Shown in pieces: positions 46,562 through 55,093 of a DNA stretch of 64,000 nucleotides. This DNA comes from Sideroxydans sp. (GTDB lineage Bacteria; Pseudomonadota; Gammaproteobacteria; Burkholderiales; Gallionellaceae), in the NCBI GenBank assembly GCA_027310725.1, contig DAIDAG010000066.1, positions 1-64,000 of the forward strand, written 5' to 3'. Each line of letters begins with the position of its first letter. Position 1 is the first letter of the stretch. A program made the position numbers and the translations under genes. A model generated the notes under the pieces. It was not told the origin of the DNA. It saw only the letters and a program-made list of their open reading frames with translations, and made no database searches.

Positions 46562-47872
46562 TCACACAGATGACAACAGCCGCTGCGCGCGTATCGCCGC
46601 GATCTTCTGCGGGATGCGGAACGAGTATTCATGTGAATCCTGCAAGACTCGCTCAATGGTATCGAGAGAGTCAGATGTAAAGTCGGAGTGCCGGTAACGA
46701 AGGAGGCCGTTCAGCAACATCAGCACGTTGCTCAGACCAAAATCCTTCTGGTCGCCCTCTGGCAATCTGAATATCGCCGCATCCAACGCATCCCCAAGCT
46801 GGCCGATCTTCCACAATACCAAGATGATCAAGTACGCGACGCGCGCATAACCCTTGTCGTCCTGAAGGCGGTTCAGCAGCGCATTGGCAAATCGCTCTCG
46901 TTCATCATCAGTGGTCAATGTCGCATACAAAGCAAGGAGCGCATCGAGGTTGTCCGACCTGACTTCGGCATTGCCATGATCGATTATGATGTCCTGATTA
47001 GTCGTTGCCTGCATGGTACGTATGTCGGTGCCGAGTTGCTTGATCTCTATCCCATCCATGGCTATATAGACACTACCAAGTCCACCGGACTGGCGACCGT
47101 TCAACTCGTAGCGGCTAATCTCCGCCTGTAAGACGGAAGCAATGTTTTTCTCGATCGGATCGGCGATCGTATGCAGCGCCTCGACTGGTTTCGGCAGGTC
47201 ACTAGGATTCGGCTTGCGCAAGCCCTTGCACACCACTTTGACACGCTGCTCATTGCCGTCTTCGTCGCTGATGCCGAAGACTACCGTCAGGTCTTCTCCT
47301 TCTTCTTTCCTAGGCTTGCCGCGAATCATCACCATGACACTCGCCGGCAACGAGGTACCAGGGGCAATACGATAGTCTGACGTGTAGGCAGTGCCGTGCA
47401 TGTGCCCACGCTGCTCGCGCACGGTGACCATGTCGTTCAATATCTCGCCACGAATTGTTGGTTTAATGACTCTGGCGTGCATCAGGCCAATGGGCGAGGC
47501 ACTTTGGTTCTTGACAGCAAAGTCCGCGACGATCTGTGTGACCAAGGAGTCGTCCGCTTGTTTGGCAACCGCCCATCGGCAATGTTGGGCAATGGGTGTC
47601 ATGTAGAAGGTTCTGCGAGCCTTGGCCTCAGCTTGTCTAGCTCGCCATGCGACTACCAAGACATTCATCCACTTGAAAATAGCCAGCACGCTGAACAGAA
47701 CAACGCTAATCACCAACCCGGGACGGTAATCTTTCGGCAGTTCGTCGTTGATTTGCGGCACGAACAGCAGCAGCCAAGCAGAAACGGCGAACGCCGTGAA
47801 TAACCAAGCTGGCAGGTCCTTGACCGCCTCGACGAATTTTGCAAAGCCGTTAGTGCTTTCGGCGGGTGTCAT
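46562..47872 (-). CDS. Membrane-anchored protein of unknown function
   Basis: 436 residues from ATG 47872. Two transmembrane helices near the start (LPAWLFTAFAVSAWLLLFVP and LVISVVLFSVLAIFKWM) are followed by a cytosolic beta-rich part (residues about 80-220, TFYMTPIAQHCRW, GTSLPASVMVMIRGKP) and a helical end (LDALLALYATLTTDDERERF). I do not recognise the family. The layout of a short membrane anchor with a soluble sensor-like part resembles accessory and defence-island proteins, but this is not evidence of that role. Confidence 0.6.
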   Translation of the reverse strand: MTPAESTNGFAKFVEAVKDLPAWLFTAFAVSAWLLLFVPQINDELPKDYRPGLVISVVLFSVLAIFKWMNVLVVAWRARQAEAKARRTFYMTPIAQHCRWAVAKQADDSLVTQIVADFAVKNQSASPIGLMHARVIKPTIRGEILNDMVTVREQRGHMHGTAYTSDYRIAPGTSLPASVMVMIRGKPRKEEGEDLTVVFGISDEDGNEQRVKVVCKGLRKPNPSDLPKPVEALHTIADPIEKNIASVLQAEISRYELNGRQSGGLGSVYIAMDGIEIKQLGTDIRTMQATTNQDIIIDHGNAEVRSDNLDALLALYATLTTDDERERFANALLNRLQDDKGYARVAYLIILVLWKIGQLGDALDAAIFRLPEGDQKDFGLSNVLMLLNGLLRYRHSDFTSDSLDTIERVLQDSHEYSFRIPQKIAAIRAQRLLSSV

Positions 47873-48098
47873 CGGGATATACCATTCAGAAAGACAGAAC
47901 ATTAAACCATAGGTGCAAGCCGCCGCGCTACGTCATCGAGGGCATGGCTTTCGCGGTCGTGCCCTTCGTTGATTGAACTGATGACCGGTTGAGCTGGCAG
48001 CTATGAAACGGACGCTCATCGTTGTTACCGTGACCGACCGCTATGGCCGAGGACTTGCGCTTGGGGATTGGCAACGTTAGGGAATGCTGATTCCAAGC

Positions 48099-48377
48099 TC
48101 AATGCTTCTCCTGCCCAACCCTTGTAACAACATTTCCCAAAACCCCGACAAGAATCTCCATAGCGTCGCTCAGTAACTGGATCTGATCGTCGTTAGGATT
48201 TTCTATGCCGATCATAGCCAATGTCTCTTCAAGCGGCAGGGCTCCATATTTGGATTGATAGTGGGCAAGATTCATAGCTAATAACCTGGCCGTCTCCGCG
48301 ACGTCGTCCTTGCTCGATTTTTGGATGAGATGATCAGCCAGGTTGTAGTATTGTTTGAATGTCGCAAAGTCAGACAT
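48099..48377 (-). CDS. Small conserved hypothetical protein, 92 aa
   Basis: 92 residues from ATG 48377: SDFATFKQYYNLADHLIQKS, LLAMNLAHYQSKYG, PLEETLAMIGIENP. An all-helical small protein of a type I recall from accessory regions of proteobacteria; function unknown. Divergent from the next gene with starts 14 bases apart. Confidence 0.65.
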   Translation of the reverse strand: MSDFATFKQYYNLADHLIQKSSKDDVAETARLLAMNLAHYQSKYGALPLEETLAMIGIENPNDDQIQLLSDAMEILVGVLGNVVTRVGQEKH

Positions 48378-48390
48378 AAGGAGTTCTCGC

Positions 48391-48927
48391 GTGGATAGTC
48401 TCAAGAATAGAAGTTGGCATTATGTGCTGCCTGTATTTATCTGGGTAGCCCTCACCACGACCCAAGCCCTAGCTTCGGACCTGCCAATCCCATCGCTTAC
48501 CCCAGGTGCCATTGACTTAGCCATTACGCAGGAAAACATTCAATCGACGGTGTGCGTCAAAGGCTACACCAAAACCATTCGGCCACCGGCCAGTTACACG
48601 AACAAACTGAAAAAACGGCAGCTAAGGGAATACGGCTATGACGATCGTAACCCCAAGCACTATGAAGAGGACCATTTGATTCCGTTGAGTATAGGTGGGA
48701 ATCCAACTGATTCCGGTAATCTTTGGCCTGAGCCTCGGCTTTCTGAGTGGAATGCATCCAAGAAAGATGACCTGGAGTTTGCGCTGTACAAAATGGTATG
48801 CAAGAACGAGATCAGCCTTAAGGAAGCTCAGGCAGAGATAGCGTCAGATTGGATCGCTGCGTATAAGAAATATGTGCATGAGGGTAAGGGGCGGCGACAT
48901 GGGCGTAAACATGGACGGGTGGAATAG
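48391..48927 (+). CDS. Secreted HNH-endonuclease-like protein
   Basis: 178 residues from GTG 48391, fixed by AAGGAG seven bases upstream. A signal peptide (HYVLPVFIWVALTTTQALAS) is followed by an HNH-like core: YEEDHLIPLSIGGNPTDSGN, LWPEPRLSEWNASKKDDLE. The His in EEDH and the Asn in SGNLWPEP fit the beta-beta-alpha metal nuclease fold. A basic His/Arg tail closes it. Likely acts outside the cytoplasm. It is followed three bases later by the NERD gene. Confidence 0.72.
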   Translation: MDSLKNRSWHYVLPVFIWVALTTTQALASDLPIPSLTPGAIDLAITQENIQSTVCVKGYTKTIRPPASYTNKLKKRQLREYGYDDRNPKHYEEDHLIPLSIGGNPTDSGNLWPEPRLSEWNASKKDDLEFALYKMVCKNEISLKEAQAEIASDWIAAYKKYVHEGKGRRHGRKHGRVE

Positions 48928-48930
48928 ATC

Positions 48931-49671
48931 ATGAGCTTAATGTCGACGTTCAAGGGATTCATTGGTGAAGCGATGGGTTCGCTTGCTCACAAGATGCTGC
49001 TGGATAAGACCATCTATCGTGAACTGAACAATGTCACTATCCCAACTCCAGATGGCACGACCCAGATAGACCACGTTATCGTTTCTCGATTTGGCATATT
49101 TGTGATCGAAGCGAAAAACATGAACGGCTGGATATTTGGCGATGAAAAGTCAGCTCAATGGACACAGTCGTTTCCGGGCGGTAAATTCAAATTTCAGAAT
49201 CCTTTACGGCAAAATTACCGGCATACCAAATGTCTCTCTGAGTTTCTAGGAGTGGAGCATGAGAAGCTTCATTCGGTCGTCATGTTTTGGGGCGAGACCA
49301 CTTTCAAGACAGAAATGCCAGAAAATGTTATGGACAAGGGCTATGCAACGTACATCAAAAGTAAGTCAGAAGTGTTATTTACGGATGCCGAAGTCGATGA
49401 AATAGTTGAGGCGATCCAGACAGGGAAATTGCCAAGGACGTGGGCAACTCGAAAGCAGCATATTGCGTCGCTCAAAGAGCGCCATTTGAAGTCGGAAGCG
49501 AAAGCTGAAGAGGTGTCACCTCCGCAGCCACAGACAGGCTCGGATGAACCTCTATGCCCGCTTTGCAATAGCCCGATGGTGAAGAGATCAGCAAAACGAG
49601 GGGCTAATGCGGGCAATCAGTTTTGGGGTTGTTCTCGATACCCCGGTTGCAAGGGTATTGTTAGCGTGTAG
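48931..49671 (+). CDS. NERD-domain protein with topoisomerase-type zinc finger
   Basis: 246 residues. The N-terminal NERD (nuclease-related) domain has GEAMGSLAHKMLLDK, TPDGTTQIDHVIVSRFGIFV and VIEAKNMNGWIFG, with the D and ExK residues of the nuclease fold. A C-terminal zinc finger has CPLCNSPMVKRSAKRG and FWGCSRYPGCKG (four Cys). Topoisomerase-type fingers bind single-stranded DNA. Probably co-transcribed with the HNH-like gene. Role in DNA processing or defence is inference. Confidence 0.85.
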   Translation: MSLMSTFKGFIGEAMGSLAHKMLLDKTIYRELNNVTIPTPDGTTQIDHVIVSRFGIFVIEAKNMNGWIFGDEKSAQWTQSFPGGKFKFQNPLRQNYRHTKCLSEFLGVEHEKLHSVVMFWGETTFKTEMPENVMDKGYATYIKSKSEVLFTDAEVDEIVEAIQTGKLPRTWATRKQHIASLKERHLKSEAKAEEVSPPQPQTGSDEPLCPLCNSPMVKRSAKRGANAGNQFWGCSRYPGCKGIVSV

Positions 49672-49735
49672 CCAAAAGTGGCAGTAGGCGTTCATGAGCT
49701 ACCGTTGTGATTTGCACCACCAACTTCTTCTTGTC

Positions 49736-49792
49736 GGGCTAAGCGGACCCCGAATGGCTCAATTGCCAACTTCTGCCTCCGAGACATTCCAG
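49736..49792 (+). repeat. Left copy of a 55-bp inverted repeat flanking the kinase module
   Basis: TCGGGCTAAGCGGACCCCGA and following bases up to CCGAGACAT match, in reverse complement, the DNA at about 54905-54960 with roughly 85 percent identity by eye. Both copies are followed inward by a CTGGCAGCT string, so a longer diverged repeat of about 150 bases is likely. Confidence 0.7.
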
Positions 49793-49943
49793 TCGGTCAA
49801 GATTTGAAAACTTTGCTAGAGTGTATGTCCATAATGTGCCATAACCTGTGATTGGACGTTGAGATTGCACTGTCAGAGAGCCGCCACTAACAAGAGGCTG
49901 GCAGCTGCGTAAGTATCTAAATAAGCACAGTACTAACAAAACA

Positions 49944-51677
49944 ATGAATCCACCCGAAATTATCAGCGTTGATTACTTCACAAGTCACAAACACGTTGTC
50001 GCTGACTTAATGCAAGGTGGTATGGGGATGGTTTACAAACTATTCCCCGTTTGTGGTGACGAGCAAACCGTTGCCATGAAGACCATCAAAGGCAATAGCA
50101 GTATTGAAGCATTTGATATTGAATGTGAGGCGTGGTTTTCGGTTGCACACCATCCCAATATCGCTCGCCCATTAGCTTTTGGTTCATATAAAAGCCTACC
50201 AAGCGTACTGATTGAATGGTATCCTGGTTCTCTAGCTGATTTGAAGGCAGCAGAAATGTCTGGCAAACAAATTCAGGATCTAATCTCAGGAACGATAAAC
50301 GCCTTAAGTTTTTCTTATAACGAGAAAAGACTGATTCACCAAGATATAAAACCTTCGAATATTCTAATCGATGATTCAGGTTCTACCCGACTAAGCGACT
50401 TTGGTTTGGCACGTTGCGTTGCGCGAACTGCAAAAGAGCGAATCGTTTACGACGTAGGAAATATTCCAAAATCGACCTCAAGAGAACTTTCAGGTACGCC
50501 CTTTTATATGGCCCCTGAATTGTGGGATGGCGTAACACCGTCTATCCGAACAGATATATTTTCACTCGGAGTCACGTTTTATCAATTCCTGACAAAAGAA
50601 CATCCGTATGTCGAGAATACAGAAGAGAGGCGTGTGAGTGTAAAGGTTCGAATGGAGCCATTGATTCGCGCACTTCAGGCCAAGGGGGACTTCGGGCTTC
50701 AAATACGACATTTCATTACGAAATGCTTGGAGCTTGACCCACGAAGCCGGTATCAGTCCTATGAAGAAATATTTCAAGACAACGCTTGGTTAACTCAAAC
50801 GACTTTAAATGACAGTTGGGGCGTTGAGCGTTCTCATATTGTTGTTGGTTCGTCACAGTTCTATCGATCTAAAGGGGATGTTAAATCTGCATTCTCTGTT
50901 TTGGAAAAGTTTTTGGATAAGAAGCCGAATGATCCGATTCTAATGGCAGAACTCGGTAATTTGAACAATGCGATTGGCCAGCACAGTGAAGCCGAGCTGC
51001 ATTTTAGTCTTGCTTATAACAATCTAAAGAAAGAGAACGGAATTTATGGCACGTATTTCGTTCCTCAACCTGCACTGGCATGGGCACGATGTTTAATCAA
51101 ATTGGATCGCCCCCAAGAGGCACTCAATATCATTGATGAGGTCTTAGGGTGGGAAAAGAAACTTCCGACTAACATCAAGCCAAAACGATCTTTGGCGGAT
51201 TCTGGGCGGTGTTCTGAAATAGGCTGGTACTACCTTTACCGAGGAGAGTTTGAAAAAGCGACGAACACACTTCTTAAGTACTCGTCTAGGCGCTCGTTGG
51301 ATAAGGAAGAGACGGTGTGGCTTGTTGAGGCAGCTTGGATATCCGGGCTAATCAAATTTAGCGCAGATGAAATTACACTAAAAATAGTTGAAATGCTCCC
51401 TGACGTTGTGGCAAGTAAGGGGGAAATTGAATACACGTGGTCTCGGGTGATTCTTCACGCACATGTAAATCCGTTGCATAAGGCCAAACTCTACAATTCC
51501 AATCCAAGCTATTTTTTTGTCGAAACTAATAGTCTGGAGAAAGCAGAGGGATTAAAGAGCGGAAGCTTGATGATTCCCAACGAGATCAGCAAACAAATTC
51601 CTTTTGTAGTCATAATGGACAAATTCTCCACGGGTGGTAAGCATCATGAGCATATTCGATCTATTTCGAAAATCTGA
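49944..51677 (+). CDS. Hanks-type serine/threonine protein kinase with TPR-like tail
   Basis: 577 residues. Kinase domain about 10-270: Gly-rich loop MQGGMGMVYK (23-32), VAMK with Lys46, catalytic loop HQDIKPSNIL (132-141, Asp134), DFG at 152-154, PFYMAPELWDG (APE 190-192), DIFSLGVTFYQFL. HQD in place of HRD makes it a non-RD kinase. The tail, about 300-560, has TPR-like helix pairs (YRSKGDVKSAFSVLEKFLDK, LAELGNLNNAIGQHSEAELH-like). No membrane segment. It overlaps the next gene by 32 bases. DNA here is AT-richer than in the cob region, a sign of transfer. Confidence 0.9.
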   Translation: MNPPEIISVDYFTSHKHVVADLMQGGMGMVYKLFPVCGDEQTVAMKTIKGNSSIEAFDIECEAWFSVAHHPNIARPLAFGSYKSLPSVLIEWYPGSLADLKAAEMSGKQIQDLISGTINALSFSYNEKRLIHQDIKPSNILIDDSGSTRLSDFGLARCVARTAKERIVYDVGNIPKSTSRELSGTPFYMAPELWDGVTPSIRTDIFSLGVTFYQFLTKEHPYVENTEERRVSVKVRMEPLIRALQAKGDFGLQIRHFITKCLELDPRSRYQSYEEIFQDNAWLTQTTLNDSWGVERSHIVVGSSQFYRSKGDVKSAFSVLEKFLDKKPNDPILMAELGNLNNAIGQHSEAELHFSLAYNNLKKENGIYGTYFVPQPALAWARCLIKLDRPQEALNIIDEVLGWEKKLPTNIKPKRSLADSGRCSEIGWYYLYRGEFEKATNTLLKYSSRRSLDKEETVWLVEAAWISGLIKFSADEITLKIVEMLPDVVASKGEIEYTWSRVILHAHVNPLHKAKLYNSNPSYFFVETNSLEKAEGLKSGSLMIPNEISKQIPFVVIMDKFSTGGKHHEHIRSISKI

Positions 51678-52062
51678 GTGGAGCAAGTTAGTCGCGCTAC
51701 CCAAAGCGGTACAGCAAGATATCGCTTGCGTACTTGCCTTTGAATTTCATATCAGGACTACGATTACCAATAGCGTCGCGCAGGACTTTGGCTGTGACCT
51801 CATCGGCATGACTAATGAACAAAAAAATCTAACTCAATCCATAAAATCTAACCAAAACTTTGAACGAGAACTTTACCTGGCCATTTTAACGACTGGGATA
51901 GGAAAAATATTTCCGAGTGTAACTTTGCAATATTTGCCACCTGAAAAGATGGTTCATATATTAGGCATTCTCACAATGTGCGAATATCGAAATGCTGAGC
52001 AGAAAATTGTTCAGAATGATTTGCAATACTCAGGTTATTCCTTTGATCCGGATGAGGCGAGA
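51646..52062 (+). pseudogene. 5' part of kinase-partner gene, interrupted by IS3 element
   Basis: 139 codons from ATG 51646 (MSIFDLFRKSEWSKLV ... SFDPDEAR). The present stop, TGA 52063-52065, is the first triplet of the IS3 element. Removing the IS and one copy of the AGA target duplication joins this frame, without a gap or shift, to the frame starting at 53351. The intact gene would have encoded 626 residues. Its start overlaps the kinase end. No known domain recognised; the function would be tied to the kinase. Confidence 0.85.
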
Positions 52063-52101
52063 TGACCTTCCCCCGGTTTTTCGTCTTCCAACGAGCGGGA
52101 T

Positions 52102-52992
52102 TCATGCTACCTGCTTTTCCTGAGGTTGAGAATTGATCCAGTCATTCAAGAACTGCATCGGTGACTTGTAGCCCAGTGTCGAGTGCAGCCGTTTCCGGTT
52201 GTAGAACACTTCGATGTATTCAAACGCCATGGCAATCACCTCGTCCCGCGTTTCGAAGCGTTCTCCATATACGCGCTCATTCTTGAAACTGCCGAACCAG
52301 CTTTCGGTCGGGGCGTTATCCCAGCAGTTTCCCTTGCGACTCATCGAGCAAACTATGCCGTACTCGGCGAGCTTGGCCTGGAATGCATGGCTGGCATACT
52401 GGCTGCCGCGATCCGAGTGATGGATCAGTCCTGCCGCCGGTTTGCGCCGGAACCACGCCATTGTCAGCGCGTCAGTCACAATGTCTGCCGTCATGCGCGG
52501 CTTCAGTGACCAGCCTACCACCTCGCGGTTGAACAGGTCGATCACGATGGCCAGATACAGCCAGCCTTCATCCGTCCACAGATAGGTGATGTCGGATGTC
52601 CAGACCTGGTTGGGCGCATCGGGTTCGAAGTTCCGCTCCAGCAGGTTCGGCGCCACCGACAGATTGTGTTTCGAGTCGGTCGTCACTTTGAAGCGCCGTT
52701 TATGCTTGGCCCGAATGCCGTTCTCCTGCATCAGTCGCTCCACGCGTTCCTTGCTGGCCGGGAAGCCGCGCAATCGCAGTTCCCTGACCATGCGAGGACT
52801 GCCGTACGAACCTTTGAATTCCGCATGGATGGATTGGATCAGCGCCAGCATCTGGGCATCGGTCAGCCGCTTGCGGTAAGGCTTCCCGCCACGTTGCCAC
52901 GCCCGGTAGCCGCTCACCGAAACGTCCAGCATCCGGCACATCTCGTCCAGCGTGTAATCCTTGCGCTGCGCATCAATCCAGGCGTACTTCAC
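52102..52992 (-). CDS. IS3-family transposase OrfB (DDE catalytic subunit)
   Basis: 296 residues: helix-turn-helix-like start (MLDVSVSGYRAWQRGG), HTH_21-type YGSPRMVRELRLRGF, then the DDE core VWTSDITYLWTDEGWLYLAI, HHSDRGSQYASHAF and NCWDNAPTESWFGSFKNE. GTG 52992 overlaps the orfA stop, but a fused OrfAB made by -1 frameshifting is the usual active form. Intact. Confidence 0.93.
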   Translation of the reverse strand: MKYAWIDAQRKDYTLDEMCRMLDVSVSGYRAWQRGGKPYRKRLTDAQMLALIQSIHAEFKGSYGSPRMVRELRLRGFPASKERVERLMQENGIRAKHKRRFKVTTDSKHNLSVAPNLLERNFEPDAPNQVWTSDITYLWTDEGWLYLAIVIDLFNREVVGWSLKPRMTADIVTDALTMAWFRRKPAAGLIHHSDRGSQYASHAFQAKLAEYGIVCSMSRKGNCWDNAPTESWFGSFKNERVYGERFETRDEVIAMAFEYIEVFYNRKRLHSTLGYKSPMQFLNDWINSQPQEKQVA

Positions 52993-53279
52993 AGTGTTTC
53001 TCTCGCGAAGTACGCCGTCGCTTTTTTTAGGATTTCGTTCTCCCGCTTGAGCCTGATGACCTCCGACCGCAACCGCGAGAGCTCCATCTGCTCGGGTGTC
53101 ACGACCTTGCCGCCCGGCTTGTTCAGCTTGCCAGCATCGGCTGCCTTGACCCAGTTGCGTAGCGTCTGCTCGACCAGACCCAAGTCCTTCGCAACCGCGC
53201 TGATCGACTGGCCTGATTTCACGCGATTGACCGCCAACCCTCGGAACTCCGGCGTGTATTCCTGCTTCGGTATCTTCAT
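52989..53279 (-). CDS. IS3-family OrfA (DNA-binding, helix-turn-helix)
   Basis: 96 residues from ATG 53279 (MKIPKQEYTPEFRGLAV). Helix-turn-helix SISAVAKDLGLVEQTLRNWV and a leucine-zipper end LSRLRSEVIRLKRENEILKK. A run of seven A on the coding strand (53022-53028) sits in the overlap where the -1 frame is open into orfB, a standard slippery site for the OrfAB fusion. Confidence 0.92.
   Translation of the reverse strand: MKIPKQEYTPEFRGLAVNRVKSGQSISAVAKDLGLVEQTLRNWVKAADAGKLNKPGGKVVTPEQMELSRLRSEVIRLKRENEILKKATAYFARETL
53022..53028 (-). promoter_or_regulatory. A7 slippery site for programmed -1 frameshift
   Basis: Coding-strand CTAAAAAAAGCG near the orfA end. The -1 frame after it has no stop until it joins the orfB frame. 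Confidence 0.65.
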
Positions 53280-53350
53280 CATCTTCCTTTCCATAAGTAA
53301 CTCGATTTTACGTTACCCTTGGAAAACGATTTTTCGGGGGAAGGTCAAGA

Positions 53351-54814
53351 GTGCAATATTTAGTGATGATTGCGGATGCGCTGCAAATCATTAATTTGGA
53401 TGAAATCAAACGTTTTGATAACGACTATTTTTTTGATTTTTGGTTGAAACTCAGAAGGCTTGTCTATATTGAGTGTCAGAACGCTGTAGCAACGGATTTG
53501 GCAGCTTTCTCGGAGACCCTCAAGCCTCGATTTAGCGCCCTATCGAACTCCAGAAAAGAAACCCTAGTTATTTTGGCAGACTCGCTCTCACAAAAGCAGC
53601 AAAAGAGTTTGGAAAAGAAATCAGAGCCTGCCAAGCCGGCGGCCCCATTTGACCCTGAAGTTCACAAAAAGGAACATCCATTCCTTTATATTCCCTATCC
53701 TAAACTTGTTAGTCTTATGGATGAAGTTACCACGCTGCTGCTAACACAATTTAAGAATATTCCTATTGATGAATACGAGTTGCGAAGACTGATTGGAGCT
53801 AAGGATTCCGTTCCGACTACATTACTCGGCTCAATGGCTAAGTTCGATTCTGAAGTGCTGGCGTATGCTGTCGTTGTTGCGAGCATCGTACCCAACGAAG
53901 AAAAGTTTGTCGGTACGGGGGTATGGAAAAGGATTACCGAAGTCCTTGAACAACGTAATCTTGCTCAGTTTCAAAGAATGGCTGAAGCACAGTGTAATGG
54001 GATGCTCGGTGATGCAAAGATGGATGTTGAAAATGCAGATCCCCAAAGTCTGTCTCTTGGCCTAAATTTACTAATGGTCTGTAGGAAAGCTCCATCAGAG
54101 TATGTTAAGTCCTCTCTAGCAAGGCGATCTGAGAATCTACCGGCTTTATTTACTGGTACTGTGATTTTTCGTCATGTTCTTAATCATCCAAAGTATGGGA
54201 AATTACTAGCCTCCAGTGTGAGAGCTATTTTTCAGTCAATCGCACGTAAGCTAGATGAAATGACAAAGGGTGAGCTACTAAATGCCGAGCAACAAAAACA
54301 GTTAACCCTAGAGCCCACGAAGGTTCCGAAGAAAGAAGGGATATTTATATCGTATGCAACAAAATACGATAGTTATATTGGTTCGAAGAAATGGAATGAA
54401 CTCACATTACATGAACGCAAAACCATTATTGAACATGAGTTCAATTACAAGGAAATGGATTTCGAAGAATTTGTTATGTCGAGTGGATTGATAAAATTAC
54501 AAGCCAATGGAATCAGAGCACTTTATGTTGCTTCATTAATGCTTAACGAGCGAATTGGTTTGATTAAACCGAATGTACGTGGAACAAAAGATACCCAACA
54601 TTTGCTAGGCATTTATGTAGGCACAAAATTCTTTCGAGAAGCGACTGGCTTATTACTAGACAAAGCCAATGAAGAGACTGACTACAATGGGTTTGAACTA
54701 GAGAGATTGGCTCAAACAAACAGAACGCCGAGTGTTTTAGATGATGCTTTGGACTTGAATGTGAATGAGGCACGGCAATTTATCATTAGCCATCTAGAAC
54801 GTGCGAGTTCTTGA
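53351..54814 (+). pseudogene. 3' part of kinase-partner gene after the IS3 insertion
   Basis: 487 codons in the frame that continues the 51646 gene (junction ...PDEAR then VQYLVMIADALQIINLDEIK). It contains a Lys/Ala/Pro linker (KKSEPAKPAAPFD), a long helical region (MAKFDSEVLAYAVVVASIVP; VCRKAPSEYVKSSLARRSEN) and an end with GIFISYATKYDSYIGSKKWN and HEFNYKEMDFEEF. The GTG at 53351 could by chance restart translation, but no ribosome site was seen. No known family recognised. Confidence 0.85.
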
Positions 54815-54904
54815 ATAATTGATAGCTGCCAGTCGTCAGTTAGGGCGATGTATCGGATGCTTTCGGACTTGGCTGTAGAATATTTATTCGCGAATGGCGG
54901 GTTA

Positions 54905-54960
54905 TGTCTCGGAAGCAGAAGTTGGAAATTGAGCCATTCGGGGCCCGCTAAGGCCGATAT
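54905..54960 (-). repeat. Right copy of the inverted repeat flanking the kinase module
   Basis: ATGTCTCGGAAGCAGAAGTT and onward to CGGCCGAT-like bases; the reverse complement of the copy at 49736-49792. The two lie outside the two-gene module on both sides, in opposite orientation. Confidence 0.7.
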
Positions 54961-55093
54961 GAAGACGATCTGAAAACCGGACACAGGAGACCGTCAACGA
55001 TGTCAGTTTGTCCGTAACGTCCAATGACGCGTTTGATTCTGGCCGGTAAACCAACCTCAACCGAAATCCCGTTTCTTGTCGACCAGTCGCATA

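Larger units (their letters stand above)
52063..53347 (-). mobile_element. IS3-family insertion sequence inside the kinase-partner gene
   Basis: 1285 bp, ends TGACCTTCCCCCG (52063 on) and its inverse (ending 53347), with continuing imperfect inverted repeats. Flanked by a 3-bp direct repeat AGA (52060-52062 and 53348-53350), the usual target duplication size. It holds orfA and orfB on the minus strand. Confidence 0.93.

Noticed and set aside
49944..54814. Known kinase-based defence types such as a Stk2-like lone kinase
   Set aside because: The overlapping 626-codon partner gene does not fit a lone-kinase system, and I cannot place it in a named system.
53351..54814. Independent gene starting at GTG 53351
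   Set aside because: The GTG is exactly the codon after the IS target duplication and the frame continues the interrupted upstream gene, so it is the 3' half of a split gene.
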